From Sphaerolaimus hirsutus (Eukaryota > Nematoda > Chromadorea > Monhysterida > Sphaerolaimidae): a stretch of 64,000 nucleotides of DNA. Under the pieces are notes generated by a model that did not search any database, had not been told where the DNA came from, and worked only from the letters and a program-made list of their open reading frames with translations. This document shows, piece by piece, positions 10,564 to 25,500 of the stretch (positions are counted from its first letter, which is position 1; every line of letters starts with the position of its first letter). The translations under genes were made by a program, and so were the position numbers. Location: the NCBI GenBank assembly GCA_964036195.1, contig OZ038452.1, positions 29,895,785 through 29,959,784 of the forward strand, given 5' to 3'.

Positions 10564-13500
10564 CTGTTGGGGGGGGGGGGGGTAAAAAGGGGTGCGGTGA
10601 CATCGGGAGTCTTGTAGATTTGAACCCCCACCGGCAGGGTTCGAACGGGGGTGTGTCGGTGCAAGTAGCAAAAGTAGTAGAAAGGCGGCATGGCTTTGGC
10701 GCCCTCAAATGGCGCCATTCCATCACTAATCATGTGTATATTTGATGTTTTTGGAGGGGGGGTCGCAGGGGTTCAATATATGGGGGTTTTCAAGCTTTAG
10801 AAGGAAAAAAGGGAGGAGAGAAATCGCTAGATACATATGTAGATAGCTGGAGCGTTTGGTGGGTTACCCAACCCCCCCATACTGTACCTCTGCAGTGCCC
10901 ATGAAGACCCAGTGCTCAATTATGGGGGCCGTACCTAAGCACCAGGTCTACATTGGCACAGGACATTGTTACTTGTGCATCGGGATACTTGTGCACTGAT
11001 CCTGCGCCGTTCGAACTTGGGTTCAAACGGGATCCCGACCCGAATCCCGAGAAATTTCGGGATTTTGTGGTCCCGAACCCGAAATAACAAAAAAACGAAT
11101 CCCGATCCCAAAAATTTTGACTCAATCCCGATCCCGGGAAATTTGCCAACTTTTTCAAATAACATTTTTTGCACTAAAATGTGACCAGCAACCTCCAATG
11201 TCCAATTTATGGCATTTTTCCGGCATCCGTGCGTGTTTTTAGACCTTTTAGACTTTACATATTAGAGAAAATCCTTCAAGTGGAAAACTTTTTCAAAGTC
11301 CCAACCCCGATCCCGAAAAATGCCAATCGCGGTCCCGATCCCGAATTCTCTGAAAACGAATCCCGATCCCGAAAACCCAATCCCGATCCCGAATTCTCAA
11401 AAAGCCAATCCCGATCCCGAAAAGTCAGTCACGTTCGAACCCTAGTTCGACTCGACTCGACTCGACTCATGACTCGAAACCAAAATGGATGACAACAACT
11501 CGACTCGACTCGACTCAACCGAAAAATACGGCTGTGATTATTTTTCATAATAATTTTTGACATGTCAACTCGAATTTGCACCCGGGTCAACTAAAAACTC
11601 ACGCGCGCCTCAGCGGTATCATAGCTGGGATTTTCAAATGCCACAGAGGGGTCATTGTGTAATTGCGTAGATCCGCTGTTGCGACCAAATGGAATATTTC
11701 CTGCGATATTTTAGAATGATGGGAAAATGTTTGTTGAACATTTGCTATGAGATTCAATGGATTTTCTAGGAGAAGCAATCTTGAAAGTCACTTCGATTAT
11801 GAGACAAATTGACTGCCAAACATACCTTTCTGAGGTATTTTCGGGGTATTCAAAAATGTACGGTTTTTAGAACGGATCATTTAAATGGGGCAGGCCTGAT
11901 ACGCACACGTGCCCGATACGCACATATGCCCGTTTTTTTCACTTGACACTTTTTCAAGTGAATTTCAGATATGAGTAAAGTGAAAAAAAGTTGCGCAATG
12001 ACATTAGTGAACTTTTTTCACTTCACTCATATCTGAAAATCACTTGAAAATGTGTCAAGTGAAAAAAAACAGTGAAAAATAGCCATTTTTATGAGTGAAG
12101 TGAAAAAGTTTACTAATGTCATTGCGCAACTTTTTTTCACTATACTCATATCTGAAAATCACTTGAAAAAGTGTCAAGTGAAAAAAACGGGCATATGTGC
12201 GTATCGGGCACGTGTGCGTATCAGTGCACGCCCCATTTAAATGTGCCTGCCGTTATGGATTCACAGTGTTTTCTAGTGATTTGTTCTAGTTTAAACAAAA
12301 CATCGTTGCCACAGTTTTCTAGAAAGAAATGGTTCGCAATAACGTCAAGTCCCCAGTTATAATACAAAATGTCAGAATAAAAAAAATATATTTTCCAAAA
12401 AACCACCCCAAACAAACTTTGTACCCAGGCGCCCACACTTTTCACCCTTCCCCCTGGGGGTCCCCTTGGCACTCTGCCAGACCGATACATGTACATTCCG
12501 AAAATGCCCGCGCCAATGACCAGTGCCAGCATAATAACAACTACTACTGTTGTTGCACCGCCGCCTCCGGAGTGGGCGGAGCCTGGGGTAGGGGGCGATT
12601 GGTTCGGGGGGGGGGTAATTGAGTTTGGGTATATTGATAGATAGTTGTTTTTTGTGTGTGTAGTTGAAAGTTTCACATTTTAGAATGTCCGTATTTGATT
12701 GAAAAAGTTAGATTGAACAATCTGATTTCTATTATTGAAAATTTATCGGCGCCATAGTATTTTTATACGGTATTTTCCATTTGACACATTTGAAAAACAG
12801 ACGAATTTATATTCTTATCCAATCGTAGCCATTCGAACATTTTATTATGAATATCCTCAAAATTAGATTCAAATACTAACACAGACGTCAGACTCTTAAA
12901 TTTAACCCCCGCCCCAAAAAACAACAACTCACTCTGCCCCCCTCTGCCACTCCAAGACTGCGGAGTTATATACGGGGCGGAAAGTTTGGCCCATTTTGTC
13001 ATAGTTGGCCCAACGCCAAGCCCCAAAACTTGAATGTTATAAGAAGTGTCAGCGGTCAAGTTTTTCAGCGTGACCGAATTTTCGCCCGTTCTTTGCACTT
13101 GCCAATTTTCCTCACTGCCAGATGGCCGATAATAAACCGCGTAGACCTGCGTAGAGAATTTAGAATTTTCCGTTGAAATCGATAGTGGTTTTCTATTGCT
13201 TCTGTGGAAGTCTGTAGACAAGGGAGTTTCATCAAGGGTGTCATTTTAATGTTTATCTGTATGATAACACTATGTAGCTAATATGATAAATATCCAACAA
13301 ATGTTGCAGGTGCCAATTCAATTCGGGTAGACAAGTGGCAAGAATAAAGGACGTAGCCAGCGGGGGCGGGGGGGGGGCGGCCGCCCCCCCTTCCCGGGTC
13401 GGTCAAAAAAATATGCCAGAAATGGCACTTCCATAAAGCGATTTTCTCGGCAAACCGTAAAAATTTCGGCGCCGCACGGTATGCTTTATTCATACCTATG

Positions 13501-16500
13501 GTTTACGACCAAAAAAATCACTCAAATGTGTCCCGGTGGCTGTATATGTATGTAAAATACATACAGTACAGCATTATTTGGCGCTAATGCCAACGCCAAT
13601 GGCGCCATGGCGTGGCGCCTACGAATGGCGCTGGCGCCAAGGCTCCATTCTTTTACCACGAGGGGCAAATTTTAGGTGGGGGGCGCCGCCGCCCCCCCCC
13701 GTTCGACGGGCTTCGTATACAATCCGCCCCCCCCCCGCTCAAAAATCCTGGCTAGAATAGTGGTGGTTAGTCACATTCAGAGTAGAAAAATGGAATCTCC
13801 ACGGAAAAAATTGTCAAATTCCAAACCGAAAAATGAAAAAGTGATAAACGATTTGTTTGTACTGAGAAGAGTAGATGGAAACATCCAGTGTACATTATAT
13901 GCCAATTCTCTGGCATCCAAGTGCGTTTTAGACATTTCGGTAAAAAATTCGGAGAAACCCGACGAAATCCCGAAATTTTCGAGCAAAAATCCCGATGCGA
14001 TCCTGGAAATTCAAAAAGCCAATCCCGATTCCGAAAAACCAATACCGATCCAATTTGAACACTACCCAATTTCTCATGCCCCACCTGTATTTTTGTTTTC
14101 GTACTTTCGTCGGGCGACCAGCGAACTAGCGCAGTGCCAAAAGTGTCAGTGGTGGCGATTTTGACATTCTCCGGCGCTGCCAGAAACCCTGAGTTTCAAA
14201 ATTTGCGTTCATTTTATTATTTCATTTCAGTTCCATAATTTTCATTAGTCGCTGTAGCCTTCGGGGTCTAGTATGGGTGTTGGGGGTTACCGCTCCAGCT
14301 ACCTATTCGCAAAAATTTTGCTATCTAAGTTTTTGGCTACTATACCCTGAATACTCCCCCTAAATCAGCCAGCTATCTATATTTTTCAGAAATTTTACCG
14401 CAATTTTTGCTTAGAATAGCTGATTTTCCTAACTTCTCGCCCATTTCCATCTTCCAAATAACTAATTCATTTGCTTATTTCCAGCTACTTTTGGCTATGT
14501 ATGTCTTGATTTACCTATTTTCGCCCATTTTTAGCGATTTTACACCCTTTTCTGTTTTCTACACCTTGAATTTTCAAAATACAGTCATCCCCGGGTTGTC
14601 GGGTGGAGTGAAATTCTTGAAAACTCACCCGATAATGCGGGGAACCCGATAACCGGGGGATATAATGTTAAGAAGTTCGATATGCAACAGGAAAAAATGA
14701 TCGATATCCGTTAGGGAAAAAATAGTCGATATTCTATATTTTTCAGAATTTTGAATATTTGATAAAAAAATAGTCGATTATTTGATTTGATTCGAAAATT
14801 TGATAATCTATATGATATCTTTCATTCACTGCTTAAAAATACCCTAAAATCGAGCCATTTTGTATATGAAAAAACAGGCGTTATTTTCAAATTCCACCCG
14901 ATAACCAGGGAATGCGGGGAAACCTATAATCCGGGGAATTTTGTTCTCACGTGTCCCCGTTTTGCAGAATTCCACCCCTTAACACGGGGAACCCGATAAG
15001 CGGGGGAACCGTTAACCCGGGGACGACTGTATATCGAACACACACGAACCCCCAACACACCCCTCCAAAAAAATGCCACAAAACTGATTCAAATCTACAA
15101 ACCCCCCCCCCCCCCACGAACTATGCCTTCCCTCATAGACACAAGTGAGCGCTGCGGCGCTGTACTGCCTCGCGCAAGTGGCCATTTTTGCACTAGAAAT
15201 CCGGTCATATTCCGGCCGCGCCTCGTCCGTTTCGGTACTTATGTCCCCGTTTCCGAATCGATAATCGCAGACTGGCAGGCAACTCGAGGGAACTCCGTTG
15301 CGCGAACAACATTGCCTGTGGTCTAGGCCGTCTGGGAAATTTGGGGGGTTTATTTTGAATGTTGGAATATTTTGGAGTATTTGGAATATTTTTATAAATA
15401 TTAGAGAATCTCTGAAAAGATATGATTATATTTATTTCTCTGGAAATCCCTGGAAAAAAAAAATATATATATATATATTTTTTTTTCTGATATTAAAAAA
15501 CTCCAAAATACGTTTTAAATGCTATTGACGGTTTGCCGAACATTTTTCGATACGGTAATTTTCACATCTCTAGACATTTTGAGAGCAGTTTTGAAGAAAA
15601 CACCCAAAACCAAACTCTCAAAAAAACTCACCCATCACGCACTCCCTCAATTTAACGAACATTTCATCGTTCCCTCCGCACTCCCTAATAACTCCCGCCC
15701 TGGGGCCAATTCCAATTTCCGACTGGGTCACAAGTCCAGGGCCGCAGCACGATTTGGGGATTTTTTGGCGCGCGCAACATTCGGACACATTTGCTGGCGC
15801 CGGCGGCGCTATCACCACGTGAACTGGGGGGTATTTTGAGGATTATTGTAAATAGCTTTTGTAAAACGATATCGAGAAAATTTACTTTTTGTCCCTACAC
15901 ACACTAGTTGACAATGACATCGGATGTCAACTATGGGCAGACTGGTTTCCATTCAGATTTAAGTTGATGCGTCGCGGCACACACGAATATTCATTCCTTT
16001 TTCACATTGCCACGTGCACTAAAAAAATTCCTGCGACCCGTCAACTAAAATATCAATCGACAGTTGACTACCGGTGTATGTAGGGCAGAGTTGGAAAAAC
16101 GTATTTACGTTTACCCGAAATACCCGGTTATTCGGGTATTTATACTTACGTTTACGTTTACGTTTTCCAAAAATACCATTACGTTTTGTTACGTTTTCCT
16201 GACCAAAATACCCGGGTACTAAGGAAAACGTAAAAAAAACTTGTGAACGTTCACACATGGTCAAATGGGATGCACCACCTGCAGCTAGGGATGGAAAAAA
16301 AGCGCTTTTTTTAACGGCCCCGCTTTTTTTAAAAAAAAGCGCTTTTTTTAAAAAAACGCGCTTTTTTCGCTTTTTTTCAAAAAATGTCAAGACGTTACCT
16401 AAAAAGCTCCCAAATATGGTCCTGAGTCAATATATACAGGTATATCAGACAAGTGGCAGTACTTGTGATGATATATAGCCATATAATGGCTGTGTAATCA

Positions 16501-19500
16501 TCTGATAGCATTATAAGTGCTGATTTCTGCCAAAAAAATCCAATTTTATGTTGACTCATGATTTATATAGCCGTTTTTGAATGTTCCTTGACTGCAAGTG
16601 ATGTAAGTCATGGAATAGTGCTTAAATTTGGCTATAAAAGAAGGCTAATACATGACAGTGATGTTTCACACTGTAGAAAAGTGGAAGCACGTTGGCTGGA
16701 TATTTTTTACTACACTGACATATCTCCTCAACTTATTATTACTAGAAGCAATACCACTAAAATGCTACAAAACCAATGAAAACAACCACCAACGGCAATT
16801 TGCATGTGAAATTATGCGCTTGCGCGCAAAAAAATTGCAAAATACCTAGTGCATGAGTACAAAAATTTTTGCCAGCGCTTTTTTTTAAAAAAAAGCGCTG
16901 GGACCCTTGCGCTTTTTTATAAAAAAAGCGGCGTTTTTTAAAAAAAAAGCGCTTAAAAAAAAGCGCTTGCCATCCCTACCTGCAGCCAACAATATTCTTA
17001 TGTTTTTGCATAAAGGTAGCATGTTACACATACAAAAAAGCGGTACGAAAAAAGTGACTTCACGCTTGCACTTACACATGGAATACTGGGTACATATTCA
17101 TAAATGTGTTCAAATGCTGAACACAAATACATTTTTGTTTGTTTGTGGAGCCTTGCGTTTACAAAAATTTTTGGTGATGAATTCCGACGACGCCACTTAC
17201 AACAACTGTGAGTAGCACACGTTTTGAAACTGGCAGGGCGAGTGCAAGATCTGGTGCCAATCCCAGACTAGGGTTGGAAAAAAAACGTTTTTTTTTAACT
17301 CGATGTTTTTTTTATAAAAAAAACGTTTTTTTTTAAAAAAAAACGTTTTTTTTTAATAAAAAACGTTTTTTTTTAAAAGCTCCCAGATATGACCTTGTGT
17401 CAACATATATAGGTATATCAGACAGTGGCAATACTCTGTGATGTTATATATGACCATATAATGTCTGTGGAGCCATGGGATAGCATTATAAGTGGTGATT
17501 TGTGTCAAAAATATCCATTTTTCGTCGACATATCGTTCGTATATCGCCTTATAGGCGAATGTTCGTGACTTCAGGTAAAGTTTGGCACGGAATAGTGATC
17601 AAACAAGGTTATAAAACAAGGTTGTTACTTTGGGAGTGAAGTTACACACTGTGGAGGTACATGGAAGCACATTACCTCAATATTATATACTACAGCAACA
17701 TATGACGGCTTATTAACCCATGGTAGCACATAGAAATGGATACTTTGATACTAAAAATGCCACAAAACCAATTAAAACAACCGCCAATGTCAATTTGTGT
17801 GTGAAATTGCGCGCTTGCGCGCAAAATTTTTGCTAAATACTTAGTGCTTAGTACTAAAAATTTCGGTCGATGTTTTTTTTTAAAAAAAAACATTTGGGAC
17901 GTCATGTTTTTTTTTAAAAAAAAACGTTTTTTTTTAATAAAAAACGTTTAAAAAAAAACATCGGCCAACCCTATCCCAGACTCTGTAATATGCCCTGTAA
18001 AATTTAAAATTTCATGCAAATGTCAAAACTCATGTAAAATGCCCAGCAAAATGCAAAGATTTGCCACCTTCCAGGGCATTTTGCATGACTTTAGACACTT
18101 TGAATGCCATTTGACATTTTACAAAGCATTTTACAGGATCTGGGACTCCCCCAGAATCACCAGTGTAGTTGGATTTGGCCACTCACAACAGAAAGGGGTA
18201 CAGATGGAGCGATTGACCCATCTAAAGGTGAAAATAATGGTATTTTCCAAAGCACAATGGCATATACTGTGTGTGTGTAAAATTTTTACGTTTACGTTTT
18301 TTTTACGTATTCCTTGGTATTTTAAAAATACCTTACGTTTTAGTATTTATACTTTTGATTTTGAAAAGGTATTTACGTTTACATTTACGTTTTCCAAAAA
18401 TACCAGTATTTGCACAACTCTGATGTAGGGTTCAAACGGGATTGACCTTTCGGGATCGGGATCGGGATTGGTTTTTTGAGATTTCGGGATCGGGATCGGG
18501 ATTGGCCGGGATTGGGGTCACGGGATCGGGATCGGCATTTTTTCGGGATCGGTATTGAGGTCTTGGGATAGAGATTTTGGCCAATGTTTTGGCATCCACA
18601 GTTGTTCATAAAGGTCCAAAAACACTGTTGGATGCCAGAAACGCGGCATAAAATGAACGCTGGGGGTTTGCGTTCACATTTTTGCATGCAAAAACGTCGT
18701 TTTTCACTTTTGATAATTTCCACTAATTTTTCCGGAATCGGGATCCCGGACTTTGGAGTTTCTCGGGATCGGGATTTGAAAAGTTTCGGGATCGGGACTG
18801 CTAAATCCCGTCACGGGATCTGGAATCGGGATCGGGATCCCGTTTGAACCCTAGGTGTATGTAGCGCCAATGTGGCAGGTGCATATTGAACAATTTCAAG
18901 TGCTATTGCTAATGTCCTAATTGTCAATCAAAATTTGAGTTTACATGGAAACCAGTTGACACCCAGTGTACAGCGCTTTTTAAGCGAACCCAAAGTGCCT
19001 ACACAAACATTTGATATATGTCGATTGATGTCACTTGTCAGTTGACATTTAAATCGAAAGTGTGTCAACAAATGACATTTAAAAATATGTAATAAAATTA
19101 TTCATGTGACACACACCGGCACACTTTTGATTAAAAACTGAATCAGTTGACAACCATTAATCAGTCAATTAATATTTGCATACAGAAACCAGCGTCCAAC
19201 CTTCGAGATCGATCGGTTTTTCCGTGCATTTTTCGGCCCCATTCCGATTTTGACACGCCTGGCACATATATCTGCCAGCGTCCTTTTTATTCACTTTTCG
19301 CACAGTCAGAAATTGAACGAATTTGGACTTGTCGGGAATTTGGGGCGGAATTGTGCGCGTCTCGTATTTTCCGCCGACCACCAAGCGCAGCTGCGAGGGG
19401 AAAATTTAGGTATGTACATAAATATTTATAATTTATTACTTTACTCCTGCTCCAGAAATACACTGTCTAGAGTACCCAATGTGCTAGTAACAAAACTTAA

Positions 19501-22500
19501 TGTCCCAAATACCTACCCACTGTCCCGAGTAGCAAATGCCCATAACACCCATTACAAACTGTCCGAGAGATTGATCAAAATACTCACTCTTAAAATACCC
19601 GCAGGAAGTCCCTACGGGGCAGGCCTGATACGCACATCTGCCCGTTACGCACATTTGCCCGTTTTTTTCACTTGACACTTTTTCAAGTGATTTTCAGATA
19701 TGAGTGACGTGAAAAAAGTTCACTAATGTCATTGCGCAGCGTTTTTCACTTCACTCATATCTGAAAATCACTTGGAAAAGTGTCAAGTGAAAAAAACGGG
19801 CAAATGTGCGTAACGGGCAGATGTGCGTATCAGTGCACCCCCGTCCCTACCTCCTAATCCCAAATACAGACACACTGACCCGATACTCACGAATACTCAA
19901 ATACCAAAGCTACAAATAAGCAGAATGCCAAAACCTATTCTCCAATAGAGACACACTGGCCTACAAATACGCACCTACAAATATCCAAATATTTACCCAA
20001 ATATCCTACAAATACCCACAAAACAGTCACCCTTCCAAATACGCACTTTTCCCTTGGCGGTATCCTCTTTAAACCAAATCACAGTGGGCGGGGGGAAACC
20101 GGCCACTTTGCATCCCAACGTAACATCGACTTTGTCCAACGTTGAAACTTGCGACTCGATCGGAACCAGCACAACGTTAACTGGAAAGTATTTCACGCTT
20201 CATGGTTATGTGACAATCTTTAGAAATGAGTCAATTGCAAGCCATAATTTATGAATTCATATTTGTCGAAAACATTTTGTCGGATACACGCGATTTAGGC
20301 GTTCGTCCAATAGGTTTATTTTGACGCAATTTACCCCCCCCCCCCAAAAAAAAAAGAAAGAAAAGAAAAGTGTTTTAAACGACGTCCACTCCTATTTCCA
20401 TTATCAACGGGCACCAAAATTCGAAAATTCAAAAGAAATTTTTTTAAACAAAAAAGTACTCAACACCCAATACCCAAATTCACACCAAAATACCCCAACC
20501 CCTCAAGTACCCCAACCCCTCAAATACCCCCCACTAACATCTAACCCTGAGTATCCTGGTCACCCTGACTGGCATATCCCCGGCGATATGCCCCACACAT
20601 TCTATCACACCGCTGTCGGAAGATTCTAAGTGATCGATTGTGAAGGACGCTTTCCCGTGGCCGGATGTCTGAGTGTTTGTTTTTTGGGGGGGGGGGGGTT
20701 AAATATGTGTGACCCGCCCCTAGGGGTCTAGGGGGAGGGCACACCCGCCAAACGCCGAGGGCTGTGCAACTATTCCAGACTAGATTTGCCAGGTAAGAGA
20801 AACATGACATTTTTCGTGACATACCCTAAATCCTCGAATAAGACCCCAGGGGAGTTATTTTTTCCTCAACGTTTTGGAGGGGGAGTTATTCCACGGGTGG
20901 GGGAGTTATTTTTTCCTCGTAAAACTTGGGACTTAATTCATTGTATGGGTGCAGTCTGTAAACTCATGTAATTCAGGTATTTAACTGTCCAACAACAATA
21001 AAAAGATGTGTATACACTGCATACACATAATGTATTTGCTGTCGCTGCTCTAGGCTAATAATTTTGTGTATTTTTATATTGTATCGTTTTCATCCAGAGG
21101 GGGGCAGTTATTCGAGGGGGGGGGGGGGTATTTTTTCCTCACCTCGCAAACAGGGGGGACTTATTCAAGGGGGAGTTATCCGAGGGGGGTCATATTCGAG
21201 GATTTGCGGCATTTATATTTTTGCAAATTTTGTAATTGATAATGCTTGCATCTGACGTGACACTTTACATCTTCTTGAAGCGGGCCCTGGTATGAATGTA
21301 TAGTGGACCCTTCCATCACTAAAACCCCCCCTCAAAATTCCCACAAAATCGCAAAAAAACACCATAGTTTTTCCATCTGAGGATGTCAAATTCACAATCG
21401 GATGCGGCGCCTGGTCTTCGATGCCGGGCATTTTACAAATTACATTCAAACTGTCCCCTTCGAGGAAAATGCCATTTTTGTTTTCCGGTTCGAAACTTAT
21501 TGTGGGCCGAATGCGCTCTGGAAATCGAGAGTGGTCGGATTAGGGAAATATCGTTTTAAAAAGCGGTTTTTTAAACTTAGTTTTTTTTGGTGGAAATTTT
21601 TGTTTCATTTGATTTCAATAAATTTAGAAATAAATAGGACTCTAATTAAATACCAAATGAATACAAAAATTGCGTTATTTTTTTTTCTAACTGTATCTTC
21701 TATCACTATTTTTTCGATGCATAAATCAGAAGTGTATTTATTTAGAACATTAGAATTTTTTTGAAAAAAATCGTCGTTTTTAAAAAACACCCACACCTTT
21801 TTTACAGGAAAATAAACCGTTTTTCACAATCCTAAATACCAAAAACAATAAAATCGCTCACCATCCACAGTGGGCACACTCAAAGTCTCGCTGTGCACAC
21901 TGCACACGTTCAATTTCGAACTGCAAGCGGTCACGTAAACCACGTAATTGCGCATTTTAAGCAATGATAGTTTGAGCGATTTTCGATCTGTCTGCAGTAT
22001 CTGTTTCCTGCGAAAAATGTATGAAAAAGTAACACGTGTTTTTGTTTTATAAACAACGTTGTTATAACGTGGGTTTTTTTTAAAGAACCCAAATGCTTTT
22101 GGGTCAACATATATGTACATGCGACAGTACTTTGTGATATTATATATAGTCCCTCGCCATGAAAAAAACAAGTCCCCTCGATCAAGTCCCCTTCAAATCC
22201 GATGTAGAAATAATTCCTCAGGGGAACTAATCGAGGATTTAAGGTAAGTTTATTTCTTTCCCACTTTAATCACAACTTACAACTTTTCTCGCAACCATCT
22301 AAACCTGACTAAAATTCAGTTATTTTTATTGCGTTATTTCTTTAATCTCCAAAAAAATTAACTAACCCCTTTTGGCGGCCGTCAGCCAGATGCTCATAAA
22401 ACGTAACGTTGAACGTTAAATCGGCAGAGTTTATAACGTTATCGTTCACGTCTTTGCCGCCGTGTCGCCACGAAACGTTGTACAAATCGTATACGGCATC

Positions 22501-25500
22501 GTAATGTACTTCCAGTGTATGCGGTGCTTTGGGTGCATCTGGTTCTGAGTTTTAAAGAACAATGTGATAAAGTGTAGTCAGGAGTAGTGATGGAAAAAGC
22601 GCCAAAAGTATCGTGGCGCTTTTCCGTGATGGCGCCAAGCGCCAATTTTAAAACAATTTATACTCAAAGCATCAATATGTTGTACATTTTTCTTCATTTT
22701 AAACCCGATAATCAATGATTATCGTACATTTTTGCACGTTTTGTTTTAGCATTTATATTTATTTATGAATTTATGCTGCTCCCAACCAGGGTTTGGCCAT
22801 TTTTTTTGCCTTTGGACCCCCCAACAAAAACTTCGGCACCCCTAAAACAGAACAAAACAAAACATAACCCACTAGGTCGCTCTTCAATAATCACGCTGAC
22901 ATTATTACTGGGCATGCTCATTCCATGTTCGTTTGACGCCAAAATATTGACGTCATATTGTTTCTGCTTTTCGAGACCGACCAGCACGTAGCGTTTTTCA
23001 TCCGTAGTTATCTGGGGTAGGGGAAAATTGAGAGACCTTGTGTCGGTGGTCATCTCTAAATAGATGAGCAGCGGGTAGAAATAGATGAGCAGAGGGTAGA
23101 TATAGATGAGCAGCGGGTAGAAATAGATGAGCAGCGGGTCTAGATGGACAATGGGGTTTAGACGACACTACTAGACTTACGCCAGAGAAAGTGTCTGTTT
23201 GGGTTTGGACGATATGACTTTTTGATATCGATATGGACGCTCGATATCGATATTGAATAGGAAGAAATGGTCGATATCCGATATTTGATATTCGATATTC
23301 GATATGAAAAAATAGGGCCCTGTGGCATTACGCATGTAAACCCATCACGTGTAGACCCGGCACGCATTAAATTATATCCGACATGGTGAAAATAGACAAC
23401 AAAACACATGACCTAGTGATTTTGAAGGTGAAAATCTAAAAAAAAGTATGAAAATTGCCGATTTTTTGTGAAAAGTAAGGTAAAATTGCTCAAAAGCGCT
23501 CCAGATAGCTAGATAGTTAAGCAATTTGCGGCGGGGGTGTTCAGGGGAAAGTTGCAACAAAAAATTGCCTCTGGGATAGATAGATAGCTGAAACGTTTGG
23601 GGTAGGTTTAGCCGCCCCCTTTCTTACCCCTGCTTGTGGCACTTCCGTAGAGCGATTTTGTGGGCAGTTCGGAAATTTTTTTCGCACTAGCGCCCATTTC
23701 GGCACCGTGCAGTATATTTTTGTCATACCTGTGGTTGATGACCAAAAAAGCACTCAAAATGTGCTCCCGTCGCTGTATATGTATGTAAAATAAATACATG
23801 TACAGGGTACAGCACTATTTTGCGCCATTGCCAACGCCAATGCCGCCATGGCATCGCGTCTACGAATGGCGCTGGCGCCAAGGCACCATTCCTTTACCAC
23901 AGGGGTCAAATTTTAGGGGGGGGGGGACCGCCCTCCCACGTTCGCCGAGCTCCGTATACAATCCACCCCCGCTCAAAAATCCTGGCTACGTCCCTGTAGA
24001 TGCGTGATGGGTTTACATGCGTAATAGGCTTGACTCCTCATTTTTCACTTGTCCACTTGCAAAAGTGGCACCTACAGTGATAATTTTCCACAAATAAAAA
24101 GCCCAAATTTTTACGTGGTGTTCAAATGCAATTGTGCAAGTGGCTAGAGAAAGAAATTAAAAATAGTTCACCGACCGTACACCTTACAGTGAAATCAAAA
24201 TTACGCAGTTTTTAACGTGACTTTATTCATCAAAATACGGTAATATTCTCTGTAAAGCACGCGGTCCGATCAGGGGGCAGTCCCAAGCCCTGTAAAGTGT
24301 AAAGTAAAGTGTCAAATGTAAAGTCAAATGCAAAGTCAAGTGTCAATCAAAACAAAAAAGAAAAGATTCTATTACTGAACTTTGCATGACAATTGACACT
24401 TTACTTTGCATTTGACTTTACATTTGACACTTTACTTTACACTTTACAGGGCTTGGGACTGCCCCAAGTGTACAAATAACAAAAAACTCACATTTTGATC
24501 CAATACGCCATTTTTGAACACACGCACAATGTAATGCTTCACCTGCGCGTAGAATCAAATGGAGACGCAAAACAAGGAAACCATTATTGACAACCGAAAA
24601 TGTCAAAAAAAATTTTAACATAGAATTTCCGTTTTATTTTTTTTGTTTTTAAAGATTATTTTAGGATATTTTTTTAGATGTAAAAACTCAGCACTCACAA
24701 CCCATCCGAAAAAATAGATACTAAAAATAAAAAACACGTTCACAACCCCACTTAAACCCCCCAAATAAAATTAGGATACGCACCTCTGTATCCTGTTTTG
24801 GAGCCGCCCACGCAATGGTCATATCCTGATCAGCCAGCGAAAGTATATGCAAACTTCTGGGGGGTCCGGGTAAGTTCAATCTACCCTCCAAACCGCACTT
24901 TAGGAGGGAATCCATATATTCCACGCAAGTGAGATGCTCCCTATCTACCATATTATAGGGGCCGTAACAAAATGCCATGCAGTGTTCGGGGATGCCCGCT
25001 TCAACGCAGCAAGGTCTGTGGTTTTGCGTTATATTGTTAGGGTGAAAATGTCAACTGTCAAATGTCAACTGTGGATAAGTCAATTGGCAAATGTGCGAAA
25101 CTGGCTGAAAGTGTCCAAATTTTTAAGTGTTTTTCCACGATGAAGTTTTTACTTGTCCCTAATAGTTTTCGAATTTTAATACTAGAATAGTTATATATTT
25201 TTGAGTTCTTTCCAGGAGTAATTTCCATAATTTCTATAATTTTACGAGGGGGGGGTGGAATTTTACGTTTATGATTCAGGTGGGATATAATAAATCCGTG
25301 TGAAAAGTAAATATTCAGTCAACAAAACAATCAAAAACTAAAAAAAAATATCAAATATTCTCCACCTGTGATCCCTGCCATCAATTGCGCAGTTAATCCA
25401 ATTAGAAACGTGTCCCAAACATTTGGGGCCCCTTTTAATGAGAATTTCCGCCGTAATATTATAAGCGCACAGACTTTTGCAGTGGTCAGAAATTTCGTGA

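Larger units (their letters stand above)
16086..18422. mobile_element. CAGAGTTGG hAT-like element
   Basis: Ends CAGAGTTGGAAAAACGTATT and CACAACTCTG, with the 8-bp duplication ATGTAGGG (16078-16085, 18423-18430). Inner arms are ACGTTTACGTTT repeats. It contains two further MITE insertions and no transposase ORF. Confidence 0.85.
16081..18853. mobile_element. TAGGGTTCAAAC hAT MITE, split by a later insertion
   Basis: TAGGG at 16081-16085 continues as TTCAAACGGGATTGACC at 18431. The right end is CCCGTTTGAACCCTA at 18853. The 8-bp duplication GGTGTATG flanks the whole (16073-16080, 18854-18861). The element itself is only about 430 bases; 2.3 kb was inserted five bases inside its left end. Confidence 0.85.
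15893..18975. mobile_element. CACTAGTTGAC palindromic MITE enclosing a nest
   Basis: Outer arms ACACACTAGTTGACAATGAC and GAAACCAGTTGACACC are inverted copies. They enclose 2.8 kb of other elements listed separately, so the original element would have been about 300 bases. Confidence 0.55.

Noticed and set aside
10416-10733. 105-codon minus-strand ORF overlapping the last exon
   Set aside because: Shadow in another frame. The frame ending KGMRYSKLS joins the transmembrane exon in phase and has the better acceptor and composition.
12221-12445. Read-through of the membrane exon to a stop at 12221
   Set aside because: The extension is unlike a cytoplasmic tail (FGVVFWKIYFFYSDILYY), overlaps a hAT MITE, and a phase-0 donor GTGAAA leads in frame to a convincing last exon at 10411.
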